Part shown: piece by piece, positions 36,312 to 47,234 of the stretch | How positions within the stretch are numbered: position 1 is the first letter of the stretch | Layout of the letters: every line of letters starts with the position of its first letter | Assembly: GCA_014529385.2 (NCBI GenBank) | Contig: CM043960.1 | Coordinates: 78,701,832-78,765,831, forward strand | DNA from: Adiantum capillus-veneris | Taxonomy: Eukaryota > Streptophyta > Polypodiopsida > Polypodiales > Pteridaceae | Direction of reading: 5' to 3' | Length of the DNA stretch: 64,000 nucleotides | Program-made: the position numbers and the translations under genes | The notes under the pieces: generated by a model | Told to the model about the DNA's origin: nothing | The model's database searches: none | Seen by the model: only the letters and a program-made list of their open reading frames with translations

Positions 36312-37619
36312 ATGGATGATGAGGAGTTTCTTTCTTCTTTGTCACCGCAGCAGAGACAGTGGTACGTGGAGCGTCATCGCTCTGGCGCATCATCGCGCGT
36401 TCCTACACCATCCGCATCTCCCTCTCTTTCGGAGCATTCGGCGCGCTCCGAAGCTTCGGCGTCGACGAGACGAGCTTCACACTCGTCTAGACACCGGCGC
36501 TCTAGTGGTGGCGGTTGTTGTGGGGATTCCGCCACCGATGCCTCCACACCGCCTCGTGTTCGACGAGGCTCTTTACCCTCCCCTTCTTTGCCCGCCCCCA
36601 CACCAGCCATAGCATCGCCATCTACGCCAGGTTTTGCACGGCTGACTGTTCCTAGAAGCTACACACCTCTACCTACTCCGCCAGGAGCCACCCCACTCGA
36701 CACTCCTCGCTTCGGGGCCCAGACGCCGGTGGAGACACCTGACGTCCGTACCCCCATCGACACGCCGCTAGAGACCCCTGCCGGGACACCCAGGTTCACG
36801 CGTCACCGGCCAGAGGGCTTGCCTTACTCCGTCGACATCAGCGGCGGCATCATCATGGATGATGACGGCAAGAAGGTGATCTCGCGCATGCGTGGTCTTT
36901 GCTCCCAGCTGTTTAGACACTACATACTAAACAAATGGAGTGAAGTACCAAGTGATTTAAAAAACAGAGTCATCAGCATACTTCATGATGAGTTTCCCGT
37001 TCCAACACGGGATCAACGCTTCAATGAAGACCTGATGAAGATTCGAATGCGCGAATACTGCAAACACAAGCGTTCCGAAGTGCAAAAAGCAATCAAGAAT
37101 GGGTGGAACAGGCTAGATTGGTTGGCCAAAGAAGATTGGAAGAATGCGAAGAAAGCAGCGCGCGAGAATCCCGACAAGTGGAAGCAACAAAAGGATGCAG
37201 CCAGAGCGCGAGTAGAGGCAGGGAGCTCGCACCACTTGGGGAGCGGTGGATGGGCATCATTTGAGGCCGATTTTGTAAGTCTTTTCACATTGCTCTTTAT
37301 GCATGTTCGATAGTTTAGGGTTTATGAGTTTTTTAGTTCTAACATAATGAAATCTTTGTATGTTTTGACAGTGGTCGATGACAGGACGTGATCCCACACC
37401 GTACGAGCGCGAGTACGCAGGCAGGAAGGGCTTAAACGCCCTGATGGACATTCTTAGTTCTCGCGGCGGCATGGTTAGTATTAGGGTTTACTCTTTTTTA
37501 TTTTTTGTTTTGTTTTATAAATGTCGTTATATGTTTATACTTACTGAAAGCTGTCTTATTGTCTTTTTTTGCAGAATCCGACAGATACGCCGCTTGGACG
37601 CGATGAGACGTCTGATTAG
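36312..37619 (+). CDS. CACTA accessory protein, Transposase_24-like (TNPA analogue), three exons
   Basis: Exons 36312-37274, 37372-37473 and 37575-37619 total 1,110 bases, 369 codons plus TAG, with phase-0 GT-AG introns. ATG 36312 directly follows a 3' splice site (TTTAATGCAG), which implies an intron in the 5' leader. The N-terminal 170 residues are Ser/Pro/Thr/Arg-rich and repetitive (TPLDTP, TPVETP, TPIDTP). The C-terminal half is charged and helical with WNRLDWLAKEDWKNAKK and SSHHLGSGGWASFEADF, the pattern of the plant Ptta/En/Spm Transposase_24 family. In En/Spm the comparable protein binds subterminal repeats. DNA binding here is inferred. Confidence 0.75.
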
Positions 37620-37983
37620 ACGACGTCAGTTTAGCCGTAGCTAGATAGCATTAGTTTAGGGTTTCTCATAGCTGATGTATCAAGCGACGGATTTTATACG
37701 TCTTTTTGAACCATGTATATTATTACATTTGTCACCGCAGTTCCTTTTGCCAATCAATTCTTTATGCCTATGATGTTGTACAATTGTCATTATTACATTT
37801 GCCAATCAATTCATTTTGCCTCTGATGTGTACAATTGTCAATTTTGCAAACAATGCGTCTTGTGGGTGATTATTTTGGGTCTATTATCTATCTTTGCACT
37901 TTTTAAAAAAAGTGAATCAAGTACAATATGGTTGATGGGTGGCAGGGCATTCAATGCCCTGCCACCAAAAAAAAATCTCTCGG

Positions 37984-38120
37984 GCGTCGCTATAAGCGTC
38001 GCTATTTATGGCTCTGTAGCGTCGCTATAAGCGTCGCTATAGTCATCTGTGTAAACGTCGCTATAGGCGTCGCTATATAGCGACGCTCTCGTAGCGACGC
38101 TCTTAGCGATGGTTTTAGCG
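37984..38120. repeat. CACTA right subterminal repeat cluster
   Basis: About ten copies of GCGTCGCTATA or its inverse TATAGCGACGC lie between 37984 and 38125, switching orientation near 38080. They match the left-end motif. These are candidate binding sites for the accessory protein at 36312-37619. Confidence 0.85.
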
Positions 38121-38182
38121 ACGCCGGAGGTTATAAAAACCCAATGTATTTCCGTCGCTAACAGCGTCACAAGAGCACACAA

Positions 38183-38194
38183 CCTCTTGTAGTG
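38183..38194 (-). repeat. CACTA right terminal inverted repeat
   Basis: CCTCTTGTAGTG, the exact inverse of the left tip, followed by CCG. Confidence 0.95.
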
Positions 38195-38674
38195 CCGGCT
38201 TAGTGTTAAGCCAAATTTTTTCTTTCCTTCATTGAAAGTCAAAGGTGGATGAGAATTATTATTTTATTTTTTTGGATTTGGTTCTCTTTGTGTGAGTGAG
38301 TAGCACACGAAGACATGGAATGGAAAGGATTGAGTTATGTGTGTGGTGGGTGAGTGCCGAAGGTGGTAACAAGCCCCCACTTTACCGACTCATTTTCATT
38401 ATTTATTTATTTTTCCTTGCCATGGAATCGAAGGCAGTCTGTACAGGCGAAAGTGAACGAAGATATGAGGGTACACAATCGGGATTTGGCAGTTGTTGAA
38501 GACGCAAATTGCAGTGTCGTCATTGTGTGTGTTGTAGAGAGCCCAGGTTAGGTAGGAGATCACGGGCGAGAGTCACGGGCGAGAGTTGTTGTGTGTGTGA
38601 GAGAGTTTATGGCGGGCGGACTGTAGACTGTAGCGGAATCAAGGGGATCGGGGGTGTGTGTGCGGGGCCGCCAC

Positions 38675-38711
<37 letters not shown>

Positions 38712-39246
38712 CCCAACAGGGCAACAACCCAGCTGTATGTAAGTGTGAGCATGAGGTGGGCATGACGTGCAGACTCCAGAGAGCGAATTAAGTGTGTGTG
38801 TGTGTGTGTGTGTGTGTGGTTGGTTGTGCATGCCAATGGGCAGGAGGGTCGCAGGGCTACATGAGCCACAAGTCAAGAGCATTTTTCTGCATCATTGCAA
38901 GTTGTAGAGCAGGTGACGAGTCACCAGGGCCAGCGTGTTGTGTGTCGTATTGCGAGCCACTAAACATGAGCAGCGAGAGAAGCCGAGCATGGCGGGCCAT
39001 TTCACCGCCTTTTGAGGCTCATCCAAGTGTGTGTGTGCGTGAGGTCCTCAAGCCAAGCTTGGTGGGTAGTGCGGGTCTTGTATTTTTATGTGCAGCAAGT
39101 GGGAAAGTTGCAACTGTAGTTTTGTTTTGTTTTTAAGCGCCACTCGGCATGATTTAGGAAAAGCAAAGGGTGCAGTACCCGCTTTGGGTGTGTGTGGGAC
39201 AGGTGTGGGGTCGGCGCAAGAGAGAGACTCAGGCAGAGAATGGCAC

Positions 39247-39289
<43 letters not shown>

Positions 39290-41509
39290 GACCAAGCCAA
39301 AGTCGGGTGTGTGTGTGGGCGATCTGTATGCAGCCAAAGAGGTAGGTATCACTTTTTAGTGCTATTTTTGTCTCGATAAGAGGTTGTTCTCACAACCTTG
39401 AAATTCATCAATATGCAAAGCTTGACTTGTAAAGCCAACAAATTTTACATCAAGTAGCATACGTGTGTTTACTAAAAAATGGTGTTTCATGCGATCCAAT
39501 CATGATTGCTTACCCAAATTTTAACTGGTGAAGCTACGCCAATCATTCAAACAATAATTTGAGTGTAAAATCATCCATTCCATGTCATTCTCTCAATGTG
39601 TTATCTTTCCTTAAATTGATCTCAACACATCCAAAATTAATGATCAATTACTCAATTGATGATGCAAATTCATTAACAGATTTTCCAATGAAGAATTTCA
39701 TTACCCTATTTCAATCCAATGTGCCATGCAATAGCATATTATTTAGGACACACATTCCCGATTATCTCATAAGGCAAGCTCCAAAAAGTCAAAAGTGATT
39801 ACACATCAAGAATTGCTCACACAATGTAGTGTAATATTGTCCCTCAAGTACCAATTTGTATCCACTTTTCAATCTTTTGCAATTTTGAATTGCTCATATC
39901 CACTTTCAAATCACTCAAACCCCATTTGGATTTGTCATTCTTATGTGATTATGGCCTATCAAAGGTACACCATATCCGATCAATTTAGCCTAAATGGTAA
40001 TGGTAGTTCACCTCAATCATTCCCAATTATATGCGAATTGAGTCATTTAATACAAATCAAAATCGATTTATGATGCACACACCAATTTTTAGGTCTAATA
40101 ATCATCATGATTGGTTGCTACCAATTCTTCATCCAAATATTGAATGCCATTGACTGGACCGGCCCATACGTTAATTATTTGGCCAAATTGATCATCATAA
40201 TTGGTAAAAATACCAATTATTCATTCAAGCACCGGATTGCACATGCCATTGATTGGCACACACACCCAAATTTAGGCCAAAATTTTTTATGCAAAAATTA
40301 CATCAATTCCACATTGAAATGCAAAAATTGCAAACTTAATCAAGCATAAATGAATGCATGCATGCTTAATTTCTAAAATTTATCACTATTTTTACCCAAT
40401 CAAGCAATGCACACACTCAAAAATTAAGCACAAATGATTGAATTTTTCGCAATTGGAAATGAATTTAGGCTTATACCTAATGATTTCACATACTTTTCAT
40501 GAACATTTCACAATCGAAAACCATTTAGGTGTCCCAATTGACCATCAAACATTGAAAATCAAGTGGTCATGGATGGGCACACACACACACTCAATTTTTG
40601 CCCAATTTTTTTGGCAACTTGGCTTATCCAATGATTGAATTAGCCTAACATACACATCATTTACATGATTGCATACTCATGTATCATCAATTCCACCACT
40701 TTTTATGCATGCACATTATAAAAATTAGGTGCACACACACTTGAATTTTTTGACAGTTTTTTCTCTCTTTGGTGTGTGCACCCACACAATGATTTTTATG
40801 CACACACAAGAATTCTTGACGAGAATTAAGCATTATTTAGATACACACAAAGTTCATTAGTCACAATTTGACTATCAATTTCATTCCAAGTGTACCAAAT
40901 TAGGTGCAAAGTTTAGGTCGCGTTACACACCTAATTTTAGCAAATAATTAGGAAATTGAATCACATTGATCAATCAAAAATTGACATAACAAGTGAGTGC
41001 ACTTACATCGTAATTACACTACAAGCTATTCCTTTGCTCCACGCGAAGTCGCATCATTGCACACACAAGTGTGTGCACCATCAAATCGGCTCCAAAATTG
41101 ACCATTTGTAGGTCAAAAAATCACACACTCAAATCATCAAATTAGGCATAAATTGGTACAATTAACTTGATTAGAGTGATGATTCCGCCTCTTGCAAGGG
41201 GATTTCACATACTTTATAGTTCAAATGTTAGTGGTTAGGTTAGCATGGTTAGTCACAATTAGTAGAAATTAGCATGAAATTAGTAAAATTAGCATGGAAA
41301 GAAGCAAATTAGCAAGGGTTAGCATGAAATTAGTGAAATTGGAGGTGGAATTGGGGGTTTGGGGTATTCATAACTCAACATAACATCAATTTCTTGCACA
41401 ACATAATCAAATTAAACCAAAAAATGAGTTACACACACTCAAAAACCAACAAACTTAGTAGTGAAATTACTCTATTCTACACATCCTAAACCCACTAGCT
41501 TAGGTTATT
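38195..41509. other. R internal region, part 2, non-coding
   Basis: 38195-39380 is GT-rich with several microsatellites. 39380-41509 is AT-rich and full of short words such as CAATTTT, AAAATTAG and ACACAC. No open frame resembles a retroelement protein or any other family. The 3' edge is the primer-binding site of R. Confidence 0.6.
38679..39287. repeat. Microsatellites GA (38679-38708) and TG (38793-38818, 39251-39286)
   Basis: Three uninterrupted dinucleotide runs lie in the part of R just right of the CACTA element. Confidence 0.9.
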
Positions 41510-41529
41510 GATCCCCGACAACAATGCCA
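41510..41529 (-). other. R primer-binding site
   Basis: On the minus strand it reads TGGCATTGTTGTCGGGGATC, two bases from the LTR end. It resembles the TGGCGCCGTTGCCGGGGA type of primer site of many plant Ty3 elements and differs clearly from the site used by E1-E3. The tRNA is not named with confidence. Confidence 0.65.
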
Positions 41530-42614
41530 AATGTAGGGATGTGTTGTAGCACGACCTAATTGCAACCCACAAAATTGTCAAATCGTGGATCAAAAACCCG
41601 GCTAGGGCATGGAAGCACGAGCCTTGGATGTTGATAGCCATTTTTCGGCTTTCCATAATTGCCATAGTAAGCTACCTCACCCTACCAAAATCACCCAAAC
41701 ACTGTGGCTATCCCTACCATTTCACTGTACATAGGCGTGTGTGAGTTAGGGGACGTTCCCCATATTTTCTTAAAAACCCTCAGCTAGCTAGTCACTAGGC
41801 TAGTTGAGCCAAAAAAATAAAAAATATTATGGCCTATTTGTGTGTAAATATTGCATTGTATATATGGCATAAATATAGGGATTTTTATAATTATTTTGGT
41901 ATTTTATTTAAATATTTATACTTAGGTGTGTGTTTTATTAAACCTGTGTATGCCTTCTTTCATTCTCTTACACCATAAGTATATTTTTTGCCAATGTGTA
42001 CATACTCTAACCTCATATTTTTCTTTTATACAAATCACCCCCACATTTTCACCCTCATCCTCGTGAAAACAAAAAATGATTTCTACTCCCTTAGTCATGT
42101 TTATTATATTATTTTCATTTACTTGCATACCTTTTCCTCTTTCACCCAAAATAATACAAAGAGGGACCATATCATATGATTCAAATATCTTTCTATATCC
42201 ATAATTTCTCCATATTTTTATTATTATTTTTACTCATTATTCTAACACCATGTGCTCATTGAGCTAAAATCCATGAATAGTCCATACACTAGTCCCACCA
42301 TGTACATATTGCTTTATTCACCAATAATCCTCCTCCATGCATGTGTAAAGGGCAACTTGGATGCTTTGTATTATGATATGACAAAGGAGGGGCTCACTCT
42401 TGGATGCATTGTACAAATTCAACAAAGGAAGGGGCCACTAAAAGACTTTTGCAAGCATAAAAAACAGGCTTTTTGGTGAGATTTTTGGCACCCATCTCCA
42501 CTCCAAATTTGGAGCGGTGGTCAAAAGAGAAAATGTGAAAAAAGAGCTGCATAATCACCTCAAAAATTTTGGTGATTTTTGGAGCAACCACTTCTCTCAC
42601 CTCTTTCCACACTT

Positions 42615-42616
<2 letters not shown>

Positions 42617-42682
<66 letters not shown>
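42617..42682. repeat. (AC)33 microsatellite
   Basis: About 66 bases of uninterrupted AC inside the TGATAG insertion. A CT run at 43222-43258 lies in the same unit. Confidence 0.95.
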
Positions 42683-42684
<2 letters not shown>

Positions 42685-43219
42685 ATTCCTCTCAATCCCT
42701 CACTCAAACCTGCACCTTCAACGGTTTCTCTCACCTTCTTCACCATTAACCTCCCCTCTTACTCCCATAGCTCTCATATGAGCTCTCCATGTACATACAC
42801 CATCTCTATGCCTCTCTCTATTACTTCCAAAGTACAATTCCATCTTACCCCTTCTCTATAGACATAAAATTCAGCATGTAAACCATGATTAACCTCTGCA
42901 AATCAAGAGATCTCATAAACCAATTACCATTTTCATTGCGATAATCAACCTTGGCGGCATTGGCGTAAAGAAGCGAAGACGAAGAAGAGGATCAATAGTC
43001 ATTTTAGGAACCTACACAAGTAAGTCCTTCAAGCTTCACCATCACAAGGATTTCCTCACTTCATTCAACCATCTTACTTCAACCATCCACCTCATTCTAC
43101 CCATTGTAAATACATCATTAATTTTCTAGTGATTACTAACACTAACCACTAACATACTAACACAAAATAGCCATTGACCTAACCATAATAGACACCTCAC
43201 CTCAAGATATGTGGATAGT

Positions 43220-43262
<43 letters not shown>

Positions 43263-43436
43263 CTTAAAACTCTACTTTCACCTTATTTACCATCAATAAT
43301 GCTCTTTTTTGGCCCACATCCATTACTCAAGCAGACAAAGAAGGCCCGTAATATTTTGATATTCAAAAAAATCATAATCCTAATTTGTTAGCTTGTAAAT
43401 TAGGATTTCCAATAATCTTAATGAGGAGTCTCCAAC

Positions 43437-43447
43437 CTATAAATAGG
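43437..43447 (+). promoter_or_regulatory. TATA-box-like element of an LTR
   Basis: CTATAAATAGG followed within 35-60 bases by CT-rich sequence and a CACATAGCACC. This is a strong plant TATA consensus. It would promote plus-strand transcription leaving the inserted LTR toward 44113 and into the adjoining LINE remnant in antisense. Confidence 0.5.
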
Positions 43448-45678
43448 CCCCTCTCCTTCTTGTAAAACAACCTCCAATATCTCACATAGCACCCCAACAC
43501 TCTATGCGTGAGGAGAGACTTAGGTGTGGCAACCGCTTTGTGAGCTTCACTCTTGGTGTGAGAGAAGCTTTCAAGCTACACATTGCAAGTGAGAGAGCAT
43601 GAGTTCAAAATCTCAAAGCCACTATTGTATATGTTCCTCCATCATCAATAAATTGAGGTTTGGTGCATCAAAGGCGTGATTCGACGTTCAAATCTTCGTC
43701 CTTCCACTTGTGCGATATGGTTTAGTGAATTCAAGGTGACTTGTGTACTTTGAGTTTTATTGTTTATCTTGTTTTAGAAAGTGTTTTAGTGTGTTTTCAT
43801 TGCCAATTTTGTGTCCATTGTAAGAGGGTATTGTGGTGAGAGGTCTCCCACACCCTAAGACAATGTGTGTGTGTTGGCAATGTTTAGCATTCACTAAGCA
43901 TTGAGTGAGTTTTGTACAAGCTCTACGATAGCAACATAACGAACCATCTCCATTTGTAAGTCACAAATAAGGTATTACGCAAGATCCATTCCTCTCTCTC
44001 TTCCCTTTGCTCTAGCTCTCTCTGGCCCATTTTATGTGAGTCTTGGTGTGAGGTTGCTTGTGTGTGTTTTGTGGCGCATCCTCTTGGTTGTGCCAAAATC
44101 TCTCTTGCGTCTCATTAAGCATAGGGATCTTTTATAGCTTTGGGCCTCAAACCCTTCAACTATGGGATAAAGCTGCGCTCTCTAGCTTAGACTCATACAA
44201 CTTTGGAACTCCTGCATGAGCCCAAGCCCTATACAATGAAAATGAAATATTCTGCACTATAGCACATCTATAGCTTGGTGTATAATTGGTGTAGCCCGTG
44301 TTAGCCGCTGCTAACAATCTGTGAATATCTTGGCCAGGTGTTGGTCATTGTTGGGCAAAGTTAAACCTTGAATTTTACCCTGCACAGTAGCATCTTTGAG
44401 AATCTTTATTGGAGGATGTGACCCAATGGGCAAGAGAAGAGGGTCTAGGGGAATCCTTGCTTGATAGATCTTCTGGCTTCAAAGAACCCCGCAATTTTAT
44501 CATTGAACAAGAGCTCGGATTGATCGTATGCACCCAAAGTGTGTATAAGTCAACAAAGGTGTGGTGCAAATACCTGTGATTTCATGACATCTTCAATGAA
44601 AGATCACATAATCCTATCGTACATATTGCTCAGGAAAAGTTGAAGCAAGATGCACGTGCACTCTTGCTTTGTGAAGGTTGCGTACTCAATGTTAACCATT
44701 GTTGCCAATATATTGTCATACATTGACCTTCCTTTAATAAACATGTACTAATGAGGGGAGATGACTCTATCCAAGAGGGGGGAAATTCTAAGAGCGACTG
44801 CCTTGGCAATGATTTTTATGCCACAGACATCATAGTTATGGGACGCTAGTGCTTAAGATGCGAGTAGAAAACGTGTTTTGGGACAAGCTTGATAAGTCCT
44901 CTTTTCACAATAGGATCCAACGACCCCTTGACAAAAGCTTGGTTAGCCATCAATGCGACTGGGACCTTGAGATCATCCCAGAACTCGCTGAGGAATTCAG
45001 TGGTCAAACCATCCCAACTAGCGGACTTCTCTTGGCCAAGAGCTTGCAACGCAAGCGAGCACTCATCTTCAGAAAAGGCCATCTCAAGACGATTGGCTTC
45101 AGGTTGGGGAATTTTCCTATTGACACTCTCGAGAAAGGTTGCTCTGGCTTCATCCACTTCTTGAGAGCATGTCTCTGGTTGGCCAATGATTTGGCTTAGA
45201 TGATCAAGCATCATCATAGCCATTTTATCTTGGTCTTGCGTAGCATTCCCATTCTCATTTGTGAGCAAGTGGACGGAGAACCGACTTTTCTTGATTTTCA
45301 CGGCCCTAAAGAAGTGTGCTTGATTAGCGGCCTCTGGCTGAAGGAAGGTCTTCCTGAATATCAATCTTGCCCTCGTGACCTCCTCAAGCTGCTGCTCGGC
45401 CACACTGGTTTTAGCTTCCAGCCACCTTCTGTGTTCTTCTTCAGAGGCCAGCCCAATAGTTTTTTTGGAAGTTAGAGGAGCAACCTCCTCTTTGATTTGC
45501 TTCCAATGCTCTTTCTGGGCCTAGATAGCCTTTAAATCCTAATACTACCGGCACTATAAGTAAGCCTCCATTTGTAGTCATGTGGCATGTGTTTGGTTGA
45601 CCCATAGAAGGCCTCTTTGGGCATGAAAATTACTCCCTACTTGTAGACTTTATATGCCCTAGTATGGACAATTGCCTT

Positions 45679-45680
<2 letters not shown>

Positions 45681-45712
<32 letters not shown>

Positions 45713-45995
45713 GTGCCAACAATCTCTGTTGCTCTTTGTGTTGTGCACATTGTTTGTTTGTGTCACTCGGTTGCCACGTCACACTAGCCAAACTCAATTT
45801 CTCGGGTAGGGGGAGGGGATCCCTCTCTCCGTCCCCCTTCTATAATAGTATAGATGCTCTAGGTAGTGAGTGATGTAGGCCCGTGTAGAGTCTATGTAGA
45901 GTTCTCTTTTTATGGTTTCAACTTTGGGTTTTGACACTTGGAAGTTGCACATAGAGCAATCTAACTATTGTAAATAAGTGTGTGTGTGTGTATGG

Positions 45996-46046
<51 letters not shown>
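45681..46046. repeat. Microsatellites CT (45681-45710), TG (45979-45991), GA (45998-46046)
   Basis: All three lie inside LINE copy 1 at positions that are repetitive in LINE copy 2 as well, with different lengths and motifs. Confidence 0.9.
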
Positions 46047-46048
<2 letters not shown>

Positions 46049-46283
46049 TCCTAGGCCTGAAAACCTATGATTTTCAAAAGAAATATCATAGAGAACATCA
46101 ATATGTGTTGATTATAAATTATCTAGCTTGCTAGGAAATAGTAAATCAAAGTTTTTGCATTAGCCATGAGATTTTCTTTTCTTTGTATTGAGTGTTGAGA
46201 CTACGCTTGGGTGTTCTTCAAGAAGTAGTCCTAGGCCCAGTCACATGTCCATTGGTGGAAGCTACCATTCATGAGGCCTAAAA

Positions 46284-46333
46284 CACACGCGCTCGTGAGC
46301 GCGTGCGCTCGCGCATGCGCGCGCACACACACA
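46284..46333. repeat. Alternating purine-pyrimidine GC tract
   Basis: CGCGCTCGTGAGCGCGTGCG continues into CTCGCGCATGCGCGCGCACA and an AC run. In LINE copy 2 the same place reads mixed CATGTGCACGCACGCGTG. It is a good candidate for left-handed (Z) DNA. Confidence 0.75.
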
Positions 46334-46994
46334 ATTGCACATCAATCAAGTAGAAAACAAGCTAGTGCTGATGAAGAGGCATTCTTGGATCAAAGAAAGT
46401 ACTCTGGATTCCAATCACAAAGCTCAATTGCAAAGCCACATGGGGATTACAAGGAACCAAAGCATGGGATGGATTATTAGGAGCCTTATAGGAGTGATGG
46501 ATGACTAGATGGGGAGCATTTCAATAGCTTGTTGGGAAAAGAAGGTGGTAGCTATGCTGCTACGCAAGAGCACAAAAGGAGTTGCATTGGAGATGTTAGA
46601 TCGTTTGAAGTATGTGATGTCATCCTCAATGTATGCGATGAAGCCCCCAGAAGGGTCCTTGAAATCTACATTGTAGTATGCTTAACACCTTGCATTTAAA
46701 AGCCGAGGACAAGTCAAAACAACACCTTTAGCTTTGGAAAATCTAAAGAAAGTGAGTTCGCTTATCAGCCAATAGCGTTCCACCAAGAAATATTCATCCT
46801 CTCCTTCTTGTCTCCAACCCAACACCCTTTGAGTGTCTACATTTTGGATGAGCACATTGTCGAATTGTGATACCGCAAACCTGCATCAGTGCTCATGATC
46901 AATGATGGTTTTCTCCATCCAACGCACAAGAAGATTTAGAATTTTTCTCATGTAGGAAAACGGAGTCTTTTTCAGTGTTTTTCATAGGATGCAT

Positions 46995-47149
46995 AACATC
47001 ATGAGCTTCTGCTCGAGAGGCACCGCATACCTAGCTAGGTGCGATTGGGGGTAGGGGACCACCAGCCCCCCCACCGAGCCGATGGTCCCCTGCCCCCAAT
47101 CGTACCTAGCTAGATATGCAGTGCCTCCCTCATAGAAGCTCATGATGTT
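46995..47149. mobile_element. 155-bp foldback (MITE or hairpin precursor)
   Basis: The left arm begins AACATCATGAGCTTCT and the right arm ends AGAAGCTCATGATGTT. The arms are about 70 bases, pair along nearly their whole length with scattered mismatches, and are separated by about 13 bases of CCCCCCCACCGAG. Internal CCTAGCTAGG and GGGGGTAGGGGACCA segments are also paired. It could be a MITE, since long arms and a short loop are typical, or an inverted duplication giving a microRNA-like hairpin. A target duplication is not evident. Confidence 0.7.
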
Positions 47150-47234
47150 GAGGTAAGTCACAATGTGGGAATTATTGTGAGAATTGGTCCAAAACTTCTT
47201 GTGAAGGTAACGACAAGGAAACTTTAGTACAACA

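Larger units (their letters stand above)
30535..38194 (+). mobile_element. CACTA (En/Spm-type) transposon, apparently complete
   Basis: Termini CACTACAAGAGG (30535-30546) and its exact inverse CCTCTTGTAGTG (38183-38194) bound 7,660 bp. Flanking triplets are CTG and CCG, a 3-bp target duplication with one mismatch. GCGTCGCTATA-type repeats cluster just inside both ends. It carries a TNP2 transposase gene with six exons and a second gene with three exons; both splice into uninterrupted frames by canonical GT-AG introns. Between the left end and TNP2 is a captured HMA-domain fragment. It sits inside LTR element R and is therefore younger than R. Confidence 0.9.
41632..44113 (+). mobile_element. 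Solo-LTR-like insertion starting TGATAGCC
   Basis: It begins TGATAGCCATTTTTCGGC exactly where the R LTR match stops and ends near TGCGTCTCA. It shares the TGATAGCC start with Q. It contains a TATA-like CTATAAATAGG at 43437-43447 followed by CT-rich leader-like sequence and an AATAAA near 43649, the layout of an LTR promoter and polyadenylation region. No coding frame was recognised. Target duplications are not seen and part of the host LTR is gone, so an insertion-associated deletion or a recombination is likely. Confidence 0.5.
26459..44316 (-). mobile_element. R: 17.9-kb LARD-like LTR element inserted in the LINE RT
   Basis: The LTR starts TGTAGGGATG at 26459 and again at 41532. The ends GCTGCTAACA fall at 27293 and 44316. 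The flanks are ATCTA (26454-26458) and ATCTG (44317-44321), a target duplication with one mismatch. Polypurine (27294) and primer-binding (41510-41529) sites place it on the minus strand. Without the CACTA insert the interior is about 6.6 kb and no gag or pol was found, which is the definition of a LARD. Its insertion separates the two halves of a LINE RT, and the flanks join in frame across the catalytic motif. Confidence 0.75.
41532..44316 (-). repeat. R 5' LTR (right copy), split and partly replaced
   Basis: 41532-41631 and 44114-44316 match the two ends of the left LTR. About 530 bases of the LTR middle are missing and 2.48 kb of other sequence (41632-44113) takes their place. Confidence 0.7.
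44317..46830 (-). pseudogene. LINE copy 1, 5' part (pre-RT and first half of RT)
   Basis: The minus frame 45403-44846 contains CSLALQALGQEKSASWDGLT and QAFVKGSLDPIVKRGLIKLV, the run-in and first motif of L1-type RT. After a frame change, 44840-44330 encodes KIIAKAVALRISPLLDRVIS, GRSMYDNIL and, in another frame, FFEARRSIKQGFPLDPLLLP, matching the R-G-x-x-Q-G-x-P-L motif of LINE RT. It stops at 44317, where R is inserted; the catalytic D-D follows at 26458. Several stops and shifts make it inactive. The far 5' part (46830-46300) is shared with copy 2 but no endonuclease motif could be confirmed. Confidence 0.75.

Noticed and set aside
46380..46830. Endonuclease domain of LINE copy 1
   Set aside because: Position fits, but none of the expected catalytic motifs could be read in any minus frame, so it is not claimed.
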